Of a stretch of DNA of 64,000 nt, positions 26,301-36,735 are shown in pieces. The notes beneath the pieces were generated by a model. The model did not search any database. It was not told the origin of the DNA and saw only the letters and a list, made by a program, of their open reading frames with translations. This DNA comes from Xestospongia bergquistia (lineage: Eukaryota > Porifera > Demospongiae > Haplosclerida > Petrosiidae). Both the position numbers and the translations under genes were made by a program. The stretch spans positions 4,972,775-5,036,774 of the forward strand of contig OZ014418.1 in the NCBI GenBank assembly GCA_963965975.1, in the 5' to 3' direction. Every line of letters starts with the position of its first letter. Position 1 is the first letter of the stretch.

Positions 26301-29300
26301 CCCATAGAGTACTTTAGACTGATCAGTTTACTTTATAATCTTTACTCAATAGTCTAAACCTTCTAAAGTCTTTAAATTAAAGACTTTAGAGTGTTATCAC
26401 AAACTAACTCACTAAACTGTTAATAATAGTTTATTTAGTTCGTCCCATAGAGTCCTTTAGACCGATCAGTTTACTTTACATACTTCACTCAATAGTCTAA
26501 AGCTTCTAAAGTCTTTAATTTAAAGACTTTTGAGCGTTAATGCAAACCAACTTACTAAACTGTTAACAGCAGTTTATTTATTTAGTTTCATAGAGCCCTT
26601 TAGACTGAGGTGTTTACTTTATAAACTTCACTCAATACTCTATACCTTCTAAAGTCTTTAAATTAAAGAGTTTAGAGCGTTAATGCAAACCAAATTACTA
26701 AACTGTTAATAGCAGTTAATTTCTTTAGTCCCATAGAGTCCTTTAGACTGAGCAGTTTACTTTATAAACTTTACTCAATAGTCTAAACGTTCTAAAGTCT
26801 TTAAATTAAAGACTTTAGAGTGTTAATGCAAACAAACTTACAAAACTGTTAATAATATTTTATTTAGTTAGTCCCAAAGAGTCCTTTAGACCGAACTGTT
26901 TACTTTATAAACTTCACTCAATAGTCTAAACCTTCTAAACTCTTTAATTTAAAGACTTCAGAGTGTTAATGCAAACTAACTTACTAAACTGTTAATAACA
27001 GTTTATTTAGTTAGCCCCATAGAGTCGTTTAGACTGAGCAGTTTACTTTAAAAAACTGACTCAATAGTCTAAACCTTCTAAAGTCTTTAAATTAAAGACT
27101 TTAGAGTGTTAATTCCAACCAACTTACTAATTTGTTAATAGCAGTTTATTTAGTTAGTCCCATAGAGTCGTTTAGACCTATCAGTTTACTTTACAAACTT
27201 CACTCAATAGTCTAAACCTTCTAAAGTCTTTAAATTAGAGACTTTAGAGTGTTAATGGAAACCAACTTACTAAACTGTTAATAGTAGTTTATTTAGTTAG
27301 TCCCATACAGTCTTTTAGACTGAGCAGTTTACTTTATAAACTTTACTCAATAGTCTAAACCTTCTAAAGTCTTTAAATTAAAGACTTTAGAGTGTTATCG
27401 CAAACTAACTTGCTAAACCGTTAATAAGATTTTATTTAGTTAGTCCCATAGAGTCCTTTAGACCGAGTTGTTTACTTTATAAACTTCACGCAAAAGTCTA
27501 AACCTTCTAAACTCTTTAATTTAAAGACTTCAGAGTGTTAATGCAAACCAACTTACTAAACTGTTATTAGCAGTTTAATTAGTCCCATAGAGTCCTTTAG
27601 AATGAGCAGTTTATTTTATAAAATTTATTCAATAGTCTAAACCTTCTAGTCTTTAAATTAAATATTTTATAGTGTACATGCAAACCAACTTACTAAACTG
27701 TTAATAACAGTTTATTTATTTAGTTTCATAGAGTCCTTTAGACTGACCAGTTTACTTTATAACCTTCACTCAATAGTCTAAACTTTCTAAACTCTTTTAT
27801 TTAAAGTCTTTAGAGTGTTAATGCAAACCAACTTACTGAACTTTTAATAGCAGTTTATTTCTTTAGTCCCATGGTGTCCTTTAGATTGAGCAGTTTACTT
27901 TATAAACATTACTCAATAGTCTAAACCTTCTAAAGTCTTTAAATTAAAAACTTTAGAGGGTTAATGCAAACCAACTTACTAAACTGATAATAGCAGTTTA
28001 TTTCTTTAGTCCCATAGAGTCCTTTAGACTGAGCAGTTTACTTTATAAACTTTACTCAATAGTTTAAACCTTCTAAAGTCTTTAAATTAAAGACTTTAGA
28101 GTGTTAATGCAAACCAACATACTAAACTGTTAATAGCTGTTTACTCAGTTAGTCCCATAGAGTCCTTTAGACCTATCAGTTTACTTTATAAACTTTATTC
28201 AATAGTTTAAACCTTCTAAAGTCTTTAAATTAAAGACTTCTGAGTGTTAATGCAAACCAACTTACTAAACTGTTATTAGCAGTTTAATTAGTTAGTCCCA
28301 TAGAGCCCTTTAGAATGAGCAGTTTATTTTATGAAATTTACTCAATAGTCTAAACCTTCTAAAGTCTTTAAATTAAAGGCTTTAGAGTGTTAATGCAAAC
28401 CAACTTACTAAACTGTTAATAGTAGTTTATTTCTTTAGTCCCATAGAGTCCTTTAGACTGAGCAGTTTACTTTATAAAATTTACTCAATAGTTTAACCCT
28501 TCTAAAGTCTTTAAATTAAAGACTTTAGAGTGTTAATGCAAACCAACTTACTAAACTGTTAATAGCAGTTTATTTAGTTAGTCCCAAAGATTCCTTTAGA
28601 CCTATCAGTTTACTTTACAAACCTCACTCAATAGTCTAATCCTTCTAAAGTCTTTAAATTAAAGACTTTAGAGGGTTAATGCAAACCAACTCACTAAACT
28701 AGTAATAACAGTTTATTTAGTTAGTTTCATAGAGTCCTTTAGACTGACCAGTTTACTTTATAAACTTCACTCAATAGTCTAAACTTTCAAAACTCTTTAA
28801 TTTAAAGACTTTAGAGTGTTAATGTAAACCAACTTACTGAACTTTTAATGGCAGTTTATTTCTTTAGTCCCATAGAGTCCTTTAGATTGAGCAGTTTACT
28901 TTATAAACTTTACTCAATAGTCTAAACCTTCTAAAGTCTTTAATTTAAAGACTTTAGAGAGTTAATGCAAACCATCTTACTAAACTGTTAATAGCAGTTT
29001 ATTTCTTTAGTCCCATAGAGTCCTTTAGACTGAGCAGTTTACTTTATAAACTTTACTCAATAGTTTAAACCTTCTAAAGTCTTTAAATTAAAGACCTTAG
29101 TGTGTGAATGCAAACCAACTTACTAAACTATTAATAGCAGTTAATTTAGTTAGTCCCATAGAGTCCTTTAGAATGAGCAGTTTACTTTAAAAAACTGACT
29201 CAATAGTCTAAACCTTCTAAAGTCTTTAAATTAAAGACTTTAGAGTGTTAATGCAAACGAACTTACAAAACTGTTAATAACAGTTTATTTAGTTAGTTTC

Positions 29301-32300
29301 ATAGAGTCATTTAGACTGACCAGTTTACTTTATAAACTTCGCTCAATAGTCTAAACCTTCTAAAGTCTTTAATTTAAAGACTTTAGAGTGTTAATGCAAA
29401 CGAACTTACTGAACTGTTAATAGCAGTTTATTTCTTTAGTCCCAAAGAGTCCTTTAGGCTGAGCAGTTTACTTTATAAACTTTACTCAATAGTTTAAACC
29501 TTCTAAAGTCTTTAAATTAAAGACTTTAGAGTGTCAATGCAAACAACTTACTAAACTGTTAATAGTACTTAATTTAGTTAGTCCCATAGATTCCTTTAGA
29601 CCTATCAGTTTACTTTACAAACTTCACTCAATAGTCTAAACCTTCTAAAGTCTTTAAATTAAAGACTTTAGAGGGTTAATGCAAACCAACTTACTAAACT
29701 GTTAATAGCAGTTTATTTCTTTAGTCCAATAGAGTCTTTTAGACTGAGCAGTTTACTTTATAATCTTTACTCAATAGTCTAAACCTTCTAAAGTCTTTAA
29801 ATTAAAGACTTTAGAGCGTTATCACAAACTAACTTCCTAAACTGTTAATAATAGTTTATTTAGTTAGTCCCATAGAGTCCCTTAGACCTATCAGTTTACT
29901 TTACAAACTTCACTCAATAGTCTAAAGCTTCTAAAGTCTTTAATTGAAAGACTTCAGAGTGTTAATGCAAACCAACTTACTAAACTGTTAACAGCAGTTT
30001 ATTTAGTTAGTTTCATAGAGCCCTTTTGACTGAGCTGTTTATTTTATAAACTTCACTCAATACTCTAAACCGTCTAAAGTCTTTAAATTAAAGACTTTAG
30101 AGCGTTAATGCAAACCAACTTACTAAACCGTTAATAGCAGTTTATTTCTTTAGTCCCATAGAGTCCTTTAGATTGAGCAATATACTTTATAAACATTACT
30201 CAATAGTGTAAACCTTCTAAAGTCTTTAAATTAATGACTTTAGAGTGTTAATGCAAACTAACTTACAAAAACGTCAATAATAGTTTATTTAGTTAGTCCC
30301 AAAGAGTCCTTTAGACCGAGCTGTTTACTTTATAAACTTCACTCAATAGTCTAAACCTTCTAAAGTCTTTAATTTAAAGACTTTAAAGTGTTAATGCAAA
30401 CCAACTTACCAAACTGTTAATAACAGTTTATTTAGTTAGCCCAATAGAGTCCTTTAGAATGATCAGTTTACTTTAAAAAACTGACTCAATAGTCTAAACC
30501 TTCTAAAGTCTTTAAATTAAAGACTTTAGAGTGTTAATGCAAACGAACTTACTAAACTGTTAATGACAGTTTATTTAGTTAGTTTCATATAGTCCTTTAA
30601 ACTGACCAGTTTACTTTATAAACTTCGCTTAATAGTCTAAACCTTCTAAAGTCTTTAATTTAAAGACTTTAGAGTGTTAATGCAAACCAACTTACTGAAC
30701 TTTTAATAGCAGTTCATTTCTTTAGTCCCATAGAGTCCTTTAGACTGAGCAGTCTACCTTATAAACTTTACTCAATAGTCTAAACCTTCTAAAGTCTTTA
30801 AATTAAAGACTTTAAAGTGTTAATGCAAACCACCTTACTGAACTGTTAATAGCAGTTTATTTAGTTAGTGCCATAGAGTCCTTTAGACTTATCAGTTTAC
30901 TTTACAAACTTCACTCAATAGTCTAAACCTTCTAAAGTCTTTAAATTAAAGACTTTTGAGTGTTAATGCAAGCCAACTTACGAAACTTTTAATAGCAGTT
31001 TATTTAGTTAGTTTCATGGAGTCTTTAGAAAGAGCTGTTTACTTTGTAAACTTCACTCAATACTCTAAACCTTCTAAAGTCTTTAAATTAAAGACTTTAG
31101 AGTGTTAATGCAACCCAACTTACCAGACTGTTAATAGCAGTTTATTTCTTTAGTCCCATAGGGTCCTTTAGACTGAGCAGTTTACTTTATAAACTTTACT
31201 CAATAGTCTAAACTTTCTAAAGTCTTTAAATTAAAGACTTTAGAGTGTTATCGCAAACTAACTTACAAAACTGTTAATAATAGTTTATTTAGTTACTCCG
31301 ATAGAGTCCTTTAGACCGAACTGTTTACTTTATAAACTTCACGCAATAGTCTAAACCTTCTAAACTCTTTAATTTAAAGACTTCAGAGCGTTAATGCCAA
31401 CCAACTTACTAAACTGTTAATAGCAGTTTATTTAGTTAGTCCCATAAAGTCCTTTAGAATGAGCAGTTTACTTTATAAACTTCACTTAATAGTCTAAACC
31501 TTCTCAACTTTTCAATTTAAAGACTTTAGAGTGTTAATGCCAACCAACTTACTGAACTGTTAATAGCAGTTCATTTCTTTAGTCTCATAGAGTCCTTTAG
31601 ACTGAGCAGTTTACTTTATAAACTTTACTCAATAGTCTAAACCTTCTAAAGTCTTTAAATTAAAGACTTTAGAGTCTTAATGCGAACCAACTTACTAAAC
31701 TGTTAATAGCAGTTTATTTCTTTAGTCCCATAGAGTCCTTTAGACTGAGGAGTTTACTTTATAAACTTCACTCAATAGTCTAATCCTTCTAAAGTCTAAA
31801 TTTAAAAACTTTAAATTAAAGACTTTAGAGCCTTAATGCAAACCAACTTCATAAACTGTTAATTGCAGTTTATTTACTTAGTCCATTAAAGTCCATTAGT
31901 TTGAGGAGTTTACTTTATAAACTTCACTCAATAATCTAAAACTTCTAAAGTCTTTAAATTAAAGACTTCAGAGCATTAATGCAAACCAACTTAATAAAAT
32001 GTTAATTGCAATTTATTTTGTTAGTCCCTTTTAATCCTTTAGTCTGAGTAGTTTACTTTGTAAACTTCACTCAATAGCCTAAATATTCTAAAGTCTTTAA
32101 ATTAAAGACTTTAGAGCGTTAATGCAAACTAACTTAATGAACTGTTAATTTCATTTTATTCTGTTAGTCCCTTTAAGTCCTTTAGTCTGAGCAGTTTACT
32201 TTATAAACTTCACTCAATAGTCTAAACCTTCTAAAGTCTTTAAATGGAAGACTTTATAGCGTTAATGCAAACCACCTTAATAAGCTGTTAATTGCAGTTT

Positions 32301-33533
32301 ATTTTGTTAGTCCCTTTAAGTCCTTTAGTCTGAGCAGTTTACTTCATAAACCTCTCTCAATAGTCTAAACCATCTAAAGTCTCTAAATTAAAGACTTTAG
32401 AGCATTTACGGAAATAAATTGTTAATTGCACTTTATTTAGTTAGTCCCTTTAAGTCCTTTAGTCTGAGCAGTTTACTTTATGAACTTCACTTAATAGTCT
32501 AAACCTTCTAAAGTCTTTAAATTAAAGACTTCAGAGCGTTAATGCAAACCAACTTACTAAACTCTTAATTGCAGTTTATTTAGTTAGTCCCTTTAAGTCC
32601 ATTAGTCTGAGGAGTTTACTTTATAAACTTCACTCAATAGTCTAAACCTTCTAAATTCTTTTAATTAAAGACTTTAGAGCGTTAATGCAAGCGAACTTAA
32701 TAAACTGGTAATTGCAGTTTATTTTGTTAGTCCCTTTAAGTCATTTAGTCTGAGCATTTTACTTCATAAACTTCCCTCATTAGTCTAAACCATCTAAAGT
32801 CTTGAAATTAAAGACTTTAGAGTGTTAATGCAAACCAACTTAATAAATTGTTAATTGCACTTTATTTAGTTAGTCCCTTTAAGTGCTTTAGTCTCAGCAG
32901 TTTACTTTATAAACTTCACTTAGTAGTCTAAACCTTCTAAAGACTTTAAATTAAAGACTTTAGAGCGTTATTGCAAACAAACTTTATAAATTGTTAATTG
33001 CAATTTTTTTTGTTATTCCCTTTAAGTCCTTTAGTCTGAGAAGTTTACTTTATAAACTTCCCTCATTAGTCTAGACCTTCTAAAGTCTTTAAATTAAAGA
33101 CTTTAGAGCGTTAATGCAAACCACATTCATAAACTGTTAATTGCAGTTTATTTACTTAGTCCATTAAAGTCCTTTAGTCTGAGGAGTTTACTTTATAAAC
33201 TTCACTCAATAATCTAAATCTTCTAAAGTCTTTAAATTAAAGACTTCAGAGCGTTAATGTAAACCAACTTAATAAACTGTTAATTGCAGTTTATTTAGTG
33301 AGTCCCTTTTAATCCTTTAGTCTGAGTAGTTTACTTTATAAACTTCACTCAATAGCCTAAACCTTCTAAAGTCTTTAAATTAAAGACTTTAGAGTGATGT
33401 TGCAAACCAACATAATAAACTGTTAATTGCAGTATTTTTAGTTAGTCCGCTTAAGTCGTCTAGTCTTAGCAGTTCGCTTTATAAATTTCACTCAATAATC
33501 TAAACCTTTTGAAGTCTTTAAATATAGCAAGTG
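11324..33533. repeat. 143-bp AT-rich satellite array, right segment
   Basis: The same satellite continues in the same orientation and monomer phase after the transposon. It runs to 33533, where it ends inside the monomer palindrome. Local higher-order patterns are visible. A four-monomer period of 572 bp links the ACTTCTTTCA variants at 17481 and 18053. A three-monomer spacing of 429 bp links the GAGTCCATTAGAC variants near 24732 and 25161. An approximately six-monomer period links variants near 11522 and 12378. No gene or other insertion is seen within this stretch. Confidence 0.98.
31794..33533. repeat. divergent edge subfamily of the satellite
   Basis: From about 31794 the monomers change type. 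CCCATAGAGTCC becomes CCCTTTAAGTCC, TTAGACTGAG becomes TTAGTCTGAG, and TTAATAGCAGTTTA becomes TTAATTGCAGTTTA. About 12 monomers of this kind form the right edge, with more small deletions, for example near 32401-32420. Diverged monomers at the flank of an array are usual where homogenisation is weaker. Confidence 0.85.
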
Positions 33534-33558
33534 ATTTCAATCTTTGAGGCAATATAGT

Positions 33559-33572
33559 GTTGTCATAGCAAC
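33559..33572 (+). promoter_or_regulatory. RFX X-box-like palindrome, copy 1
   Basis: GTTGTCATAGCAAC matches the RFX X-box layout (GTTGCC, two bases, GGCAAC) with one change in each half. It recurs in the second copy of the tandem duplication. No gene start is adjacent, so it may be fortuitous. Confidence 0.35.
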
Positions 33573-33900
33573 CATATTGACCTGGTGAGTTGATACATGT
33601 TGTAACAATCTCTTCACTGGTAATTGTAACAATATATTAGGAATATAAGCCTTGGTAGAGAGTATACCACCAGCTGTACACCATTAACAGTTGAGAACAT
33701 CACTAGAACATAAATTCAAATTGTAAGGTCTTCAAAGTGATTGTTTGTTCTTAGATCCACATAATCAAAATTCCATTGTTGTATGCCAAATTGTCCAATT
33801 TAATTTCATTTAGTTTCATTGAAATATTGAATTAGCTGGTCTGCTTGTGGTACATCTGGAGCCTCTGGTCAAACAGCAAACTGCTTGGAGGCAATATAGT

Positions 33901-33914
33901 GTTGTCATAGCAAC
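33901..33914 (+). promoter_or_regulatory. RFX X-box-like palindrome, copy 2
   Basis: Identical 14-base motif GTTGTCATAGCAAC, 342 bp after the first. Same caveat: there is no neighbouring start codon or transcript evidence. Confidence 0.35.
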
Positions 33915-34213
33915 CATATTGATTTGGTGAGTTGATACATGTTGTAACAATCTCTTCAATGGTAATTGTAACAATATATTAGGAATATAAGCCTTGGTAG
34001 AGAGTATACCACCAGCTGTACACCATTAACAGTTGAGAACATCACTAGAACATAAATTCAAATTGTAAGGATCTTCAAAGTGCTTGTTTGTTCTTAGACC
34101 CAATTCCATTGTTGTATGGCAAATTGTCCATTTAATTTCATTTAGTTCCATTGAAATACGGAATTAGCTAGTCTGCTTGTGGTACATCTGGAGCCTCTGG
34201 TCAAACAGCAAAC

Positions 34214-34534
34214 AAGGTTGTATATAAATACAATGTTGGTGGACAAAATACCAGAATAAGAATGGTCTGCTATATGTCTGGAGTTGCTTGTTGTATCCCA
34301 TGTCTTTGTATAAATGTACCCTTCATAATAAAGGGCTTTTCCATCTCATATGTTTTGACAAATTCAGACATATTAACATATAATTGGCACATGTAACTGT
34401 GGTTGCAATAAAGAAGTTTTACTCTTGTGAATTGTGAAGCTCTGACTAAATTTTGATAAGTTAAAGTTAATTGCTCGAAGAAGTTAGGTCTTTGATGAAG
34501 TTAAGTGTGCGAAGTTAATTATTGTTCAAAGGAG
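34214..34534. other. non-coding spacer
   Basis: AT-rich unique sequence. A TATATAAATA stretch at 34221-34230 and AATAAA at 34327-34332 are visible, but no open frame lies between them. Near 34450-34520 short GAAGTTAA-like words recur. Nothing else is recognised. Confidence 0.5.
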
Positions 34535-34714
34535 TTGATCTCATGGGATTGACCAAAAAAGTGTTGATAATGAGAGAGTTGATCTCATGGGAATTGATCT
34601 CATGGGATGAACCCTTTTATACATGCGTTTTGATCTCATGGGATTGATCCAAAAAGAGTTGATTATGAGAGAGTTGATCTTGTGGGAATTGATCTTATGG
34701 GATGAACCCGTTAT
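34535..34714 (+). repeat. 95-bp tandem repeat rich in TGATCTCATGGG
   Basis: Two units start with TTGATCTCATGGGATTGA at 34535 and 34630 and end with GGGATGAACCC. Within each unit TGATCTCATGGG or a close variant appears three times. The 19-mer TGATCTCATGGGATGAACC at 34595-34613 also occurs on the minus strand inside the hAT element at 11013-11031. The small open frame here is a product of the repeat, not a gene. Confidence 0.8.
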
Positions 34715-36690
34715 AGGGTATCGTTTCTCAGGTTTATGCCATGAGGAAAGCAAGTATCTATGGTGGTGATCCGTTTGTCTTGTCTCATCTCACGAAGGAT
34801 AGCATCATAGGCTTTGAGACCTTCTAAGACCATCACCCTCATATTGTCTGAGGGAGTGTCTAGGGCAGCTGAAGTGTTTGACTACAAGGTTTATCTTTTT
34901 TTATTAGGGATATCTGGCCAGTGTCCATATATCTAGCAGCTCAATAGTTGTTCTGTGTCACACACATATTGTAGGCCACGTGCTGTGCAAATGATGAACC
35001 ATATTACATTGGTCAAGGTCAAGTAATGTGTTTTTTTGTTTTGTATGTGGTTCCTGTGGTATGGCTGGTGGGTGAATGAGTCTGTTGTTATGATAATTGC
35101 ACAAGTTTTACATTTGTTTCATTGGCATTGTTGTTTTCCTGGTGGCAGCTTTGGGGGGTGTTGATTCTTCTTAATAAGGATAAAATAAGAATATAGTATA
35201 TGAGTGTACTATGATATGAGAACTGTCACAATAATTGGAACAATACTGAGAGTAACAGAAATATCAGGCGTCAAGATTTTTTAACTCTTTTAGCCTCTAT
35301 TCTGACTTTAAAAGACCTATCTAGAAAGAATTATGTGATACTTGCATTGTTGTTCTCTGACAGTCCAAATTCAATTATACAATTAGAAACAAACTTATAT
35401 ATATATTTGTAAACATCATCCTATGATTATTGTGGTGGTCAAATTAAAAGTGCTTGCAATAGTAACATTCATTGTTTACTATATATGCATAGTTATGCTC
35501 ATCTGTCAATGTCAAAAGTAACATACTACACCACATTAAAAATTGCAAAAGGACATGTATATAGGTACTCCATTGCCCAAAAGTATACTTTTAATTTTTT
35601 TAATGAATTCTTACAATTCACTGTATAAAATTAACATCATTGTCTAAAATGTCACTCATTTTTCTATTGTAAAGCAAATAAATAAAGACAAACTTATATA
35701 AAATGGATCATATGATCCAGCCATCTCCAAGATTTAATAAAAAATACAATTTACTCTTCTTTTATTTTTATATTAGTGAGACATATGCATACACAATTAT
35801 TAATTATGTTCACTTTTGTGGGAAAGTTATTTTATTTGCTAATAATGGTCAATTATTTCGAATTATCTCATTTTTAGAAATAATCTATGAATGTAGGTGG
35901 ATCCTCCTAGTTCATGGTAGGAGTATTACTAAGACTATTTTTTGCAACCAAGCAATATTCAATAACTTTGTACAACTAAAATGCTCAACATCCTTGTGAC
36001 ATTATACCATATATCTTATTGTAGTTATAATAGGTTAATGACATCATTTCAAAATGGCATAGATATGAGACCATAGATTTCCTGAAATCACTGCTTTCAT
36101 TTTTAAGACTACAAAGATGACATGGAAAGCATACACTTTGTCTACAATTGTGTTACATCTGAGAAAATAGCACATTACATACGTTATTTTGGTTACTGTG
36201 TTGTTGTGGGCTGTAAAAGAAGAAGGATTTTTGTGTGTCCTAGCTGAGATATTCAATGTTTTTTCGCAATTATTTTGATGAATAATTCTGACCACCCTAA
36301 TAGTTATCACTACCTTGTGAATGCTGATAAAACTTCTAAAGAAAATTCAGTCTAAGAAATAATGGCAACTCTCACTTCTATTAAATACCAACTCCCAAAA
36401 TTTTACCAAATCAACTTGTAAGACTGAGATAAATTTTGTCCTGTCACTGACTGGCTTCAATGTATACACTAGGTCATTGATCTAGTAGTCTGATATTGCT
36501 GACCAAGTGCATAAGGTAACATCAGACTAGTATTCTTGTAGCGAATGTATAAAATCACCTATAAAGCAGTAATTGTCTTGTAAATGTCTATTAGAATGGA
36601 GTACTTTAGAAATAATTTTTCATTGTGATAACTCACACGCTCATATTATGGTATTCATTGAAAAGTGGGCCCATAAGGTGAATCTCATTT
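34715..36690. other. intergenic spacer with no recognised gene
   Basis: AT-rich single-copy-looking sequence. Short frames, such as a 98-codon one at 35703-35999, show no recognisable motif or splice-supported extension. I see no RNA gene. The last 50 bp precede the ankyrin-gene start and probably hold its 5' untranslated region and promoter. Confidence 0.5.
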
Positions 36691-36703
36691 ATTGCTAAGC
36701 AAC
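36691..36703 (+). promoter_or_regulatory. RFX X-box-like site before the ankyrin gene
   Basis: ATTGCTAAGCAAC has the RFX half-sites ATTGCT and AGCAAC with a one-base spacer; known sites allow variable spacing. It ends 32 bases before the start codon at 36736. X-boxes in this position are typical of ciliary genes in animals. Its function here is inference. Confidence 0.45.
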
Positions 36704-36735
36704 AAAGTTATAGATGTTTTCTTGTTTTTTTGACC

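Larger units (their letters stand above)
33546..34213 (+). repeat. 342-bp tandem duplication beside the satellite
   Basis: Two head-to-tail copies of a unit starting GAGGCAATATAGTG, at 33546 and 33888, a period of 342 bp. The second copy ends near 34213 at GTCAAACAGCAAAC. They differ by a few substitutions and small indels. Each contains GTTGTCATAGCAAC. No coding sequence is evident. The sequence could be a fragment of a dispersed element, but no terminal repeats were recognised. Confidence 0.9.

Noticed and set aside
1-33533. CRISPR array as an explanation for the regular repeats
   Set aside because: Monomers are contiguous 143-bp copies without unique spacers, in a genome with introns.
34541-34753. 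70-codon minus-strand open frame with MRSIPMRS repeats
   Set aside because: It is the translation of the 95-bp tandem repeat and has no independent coding support.
35703-36310. Small open frames on both strands upstream of the ankyrin gene
   Set aside because: No recognisable motif, no splice-supported extension, and length expected by chance.
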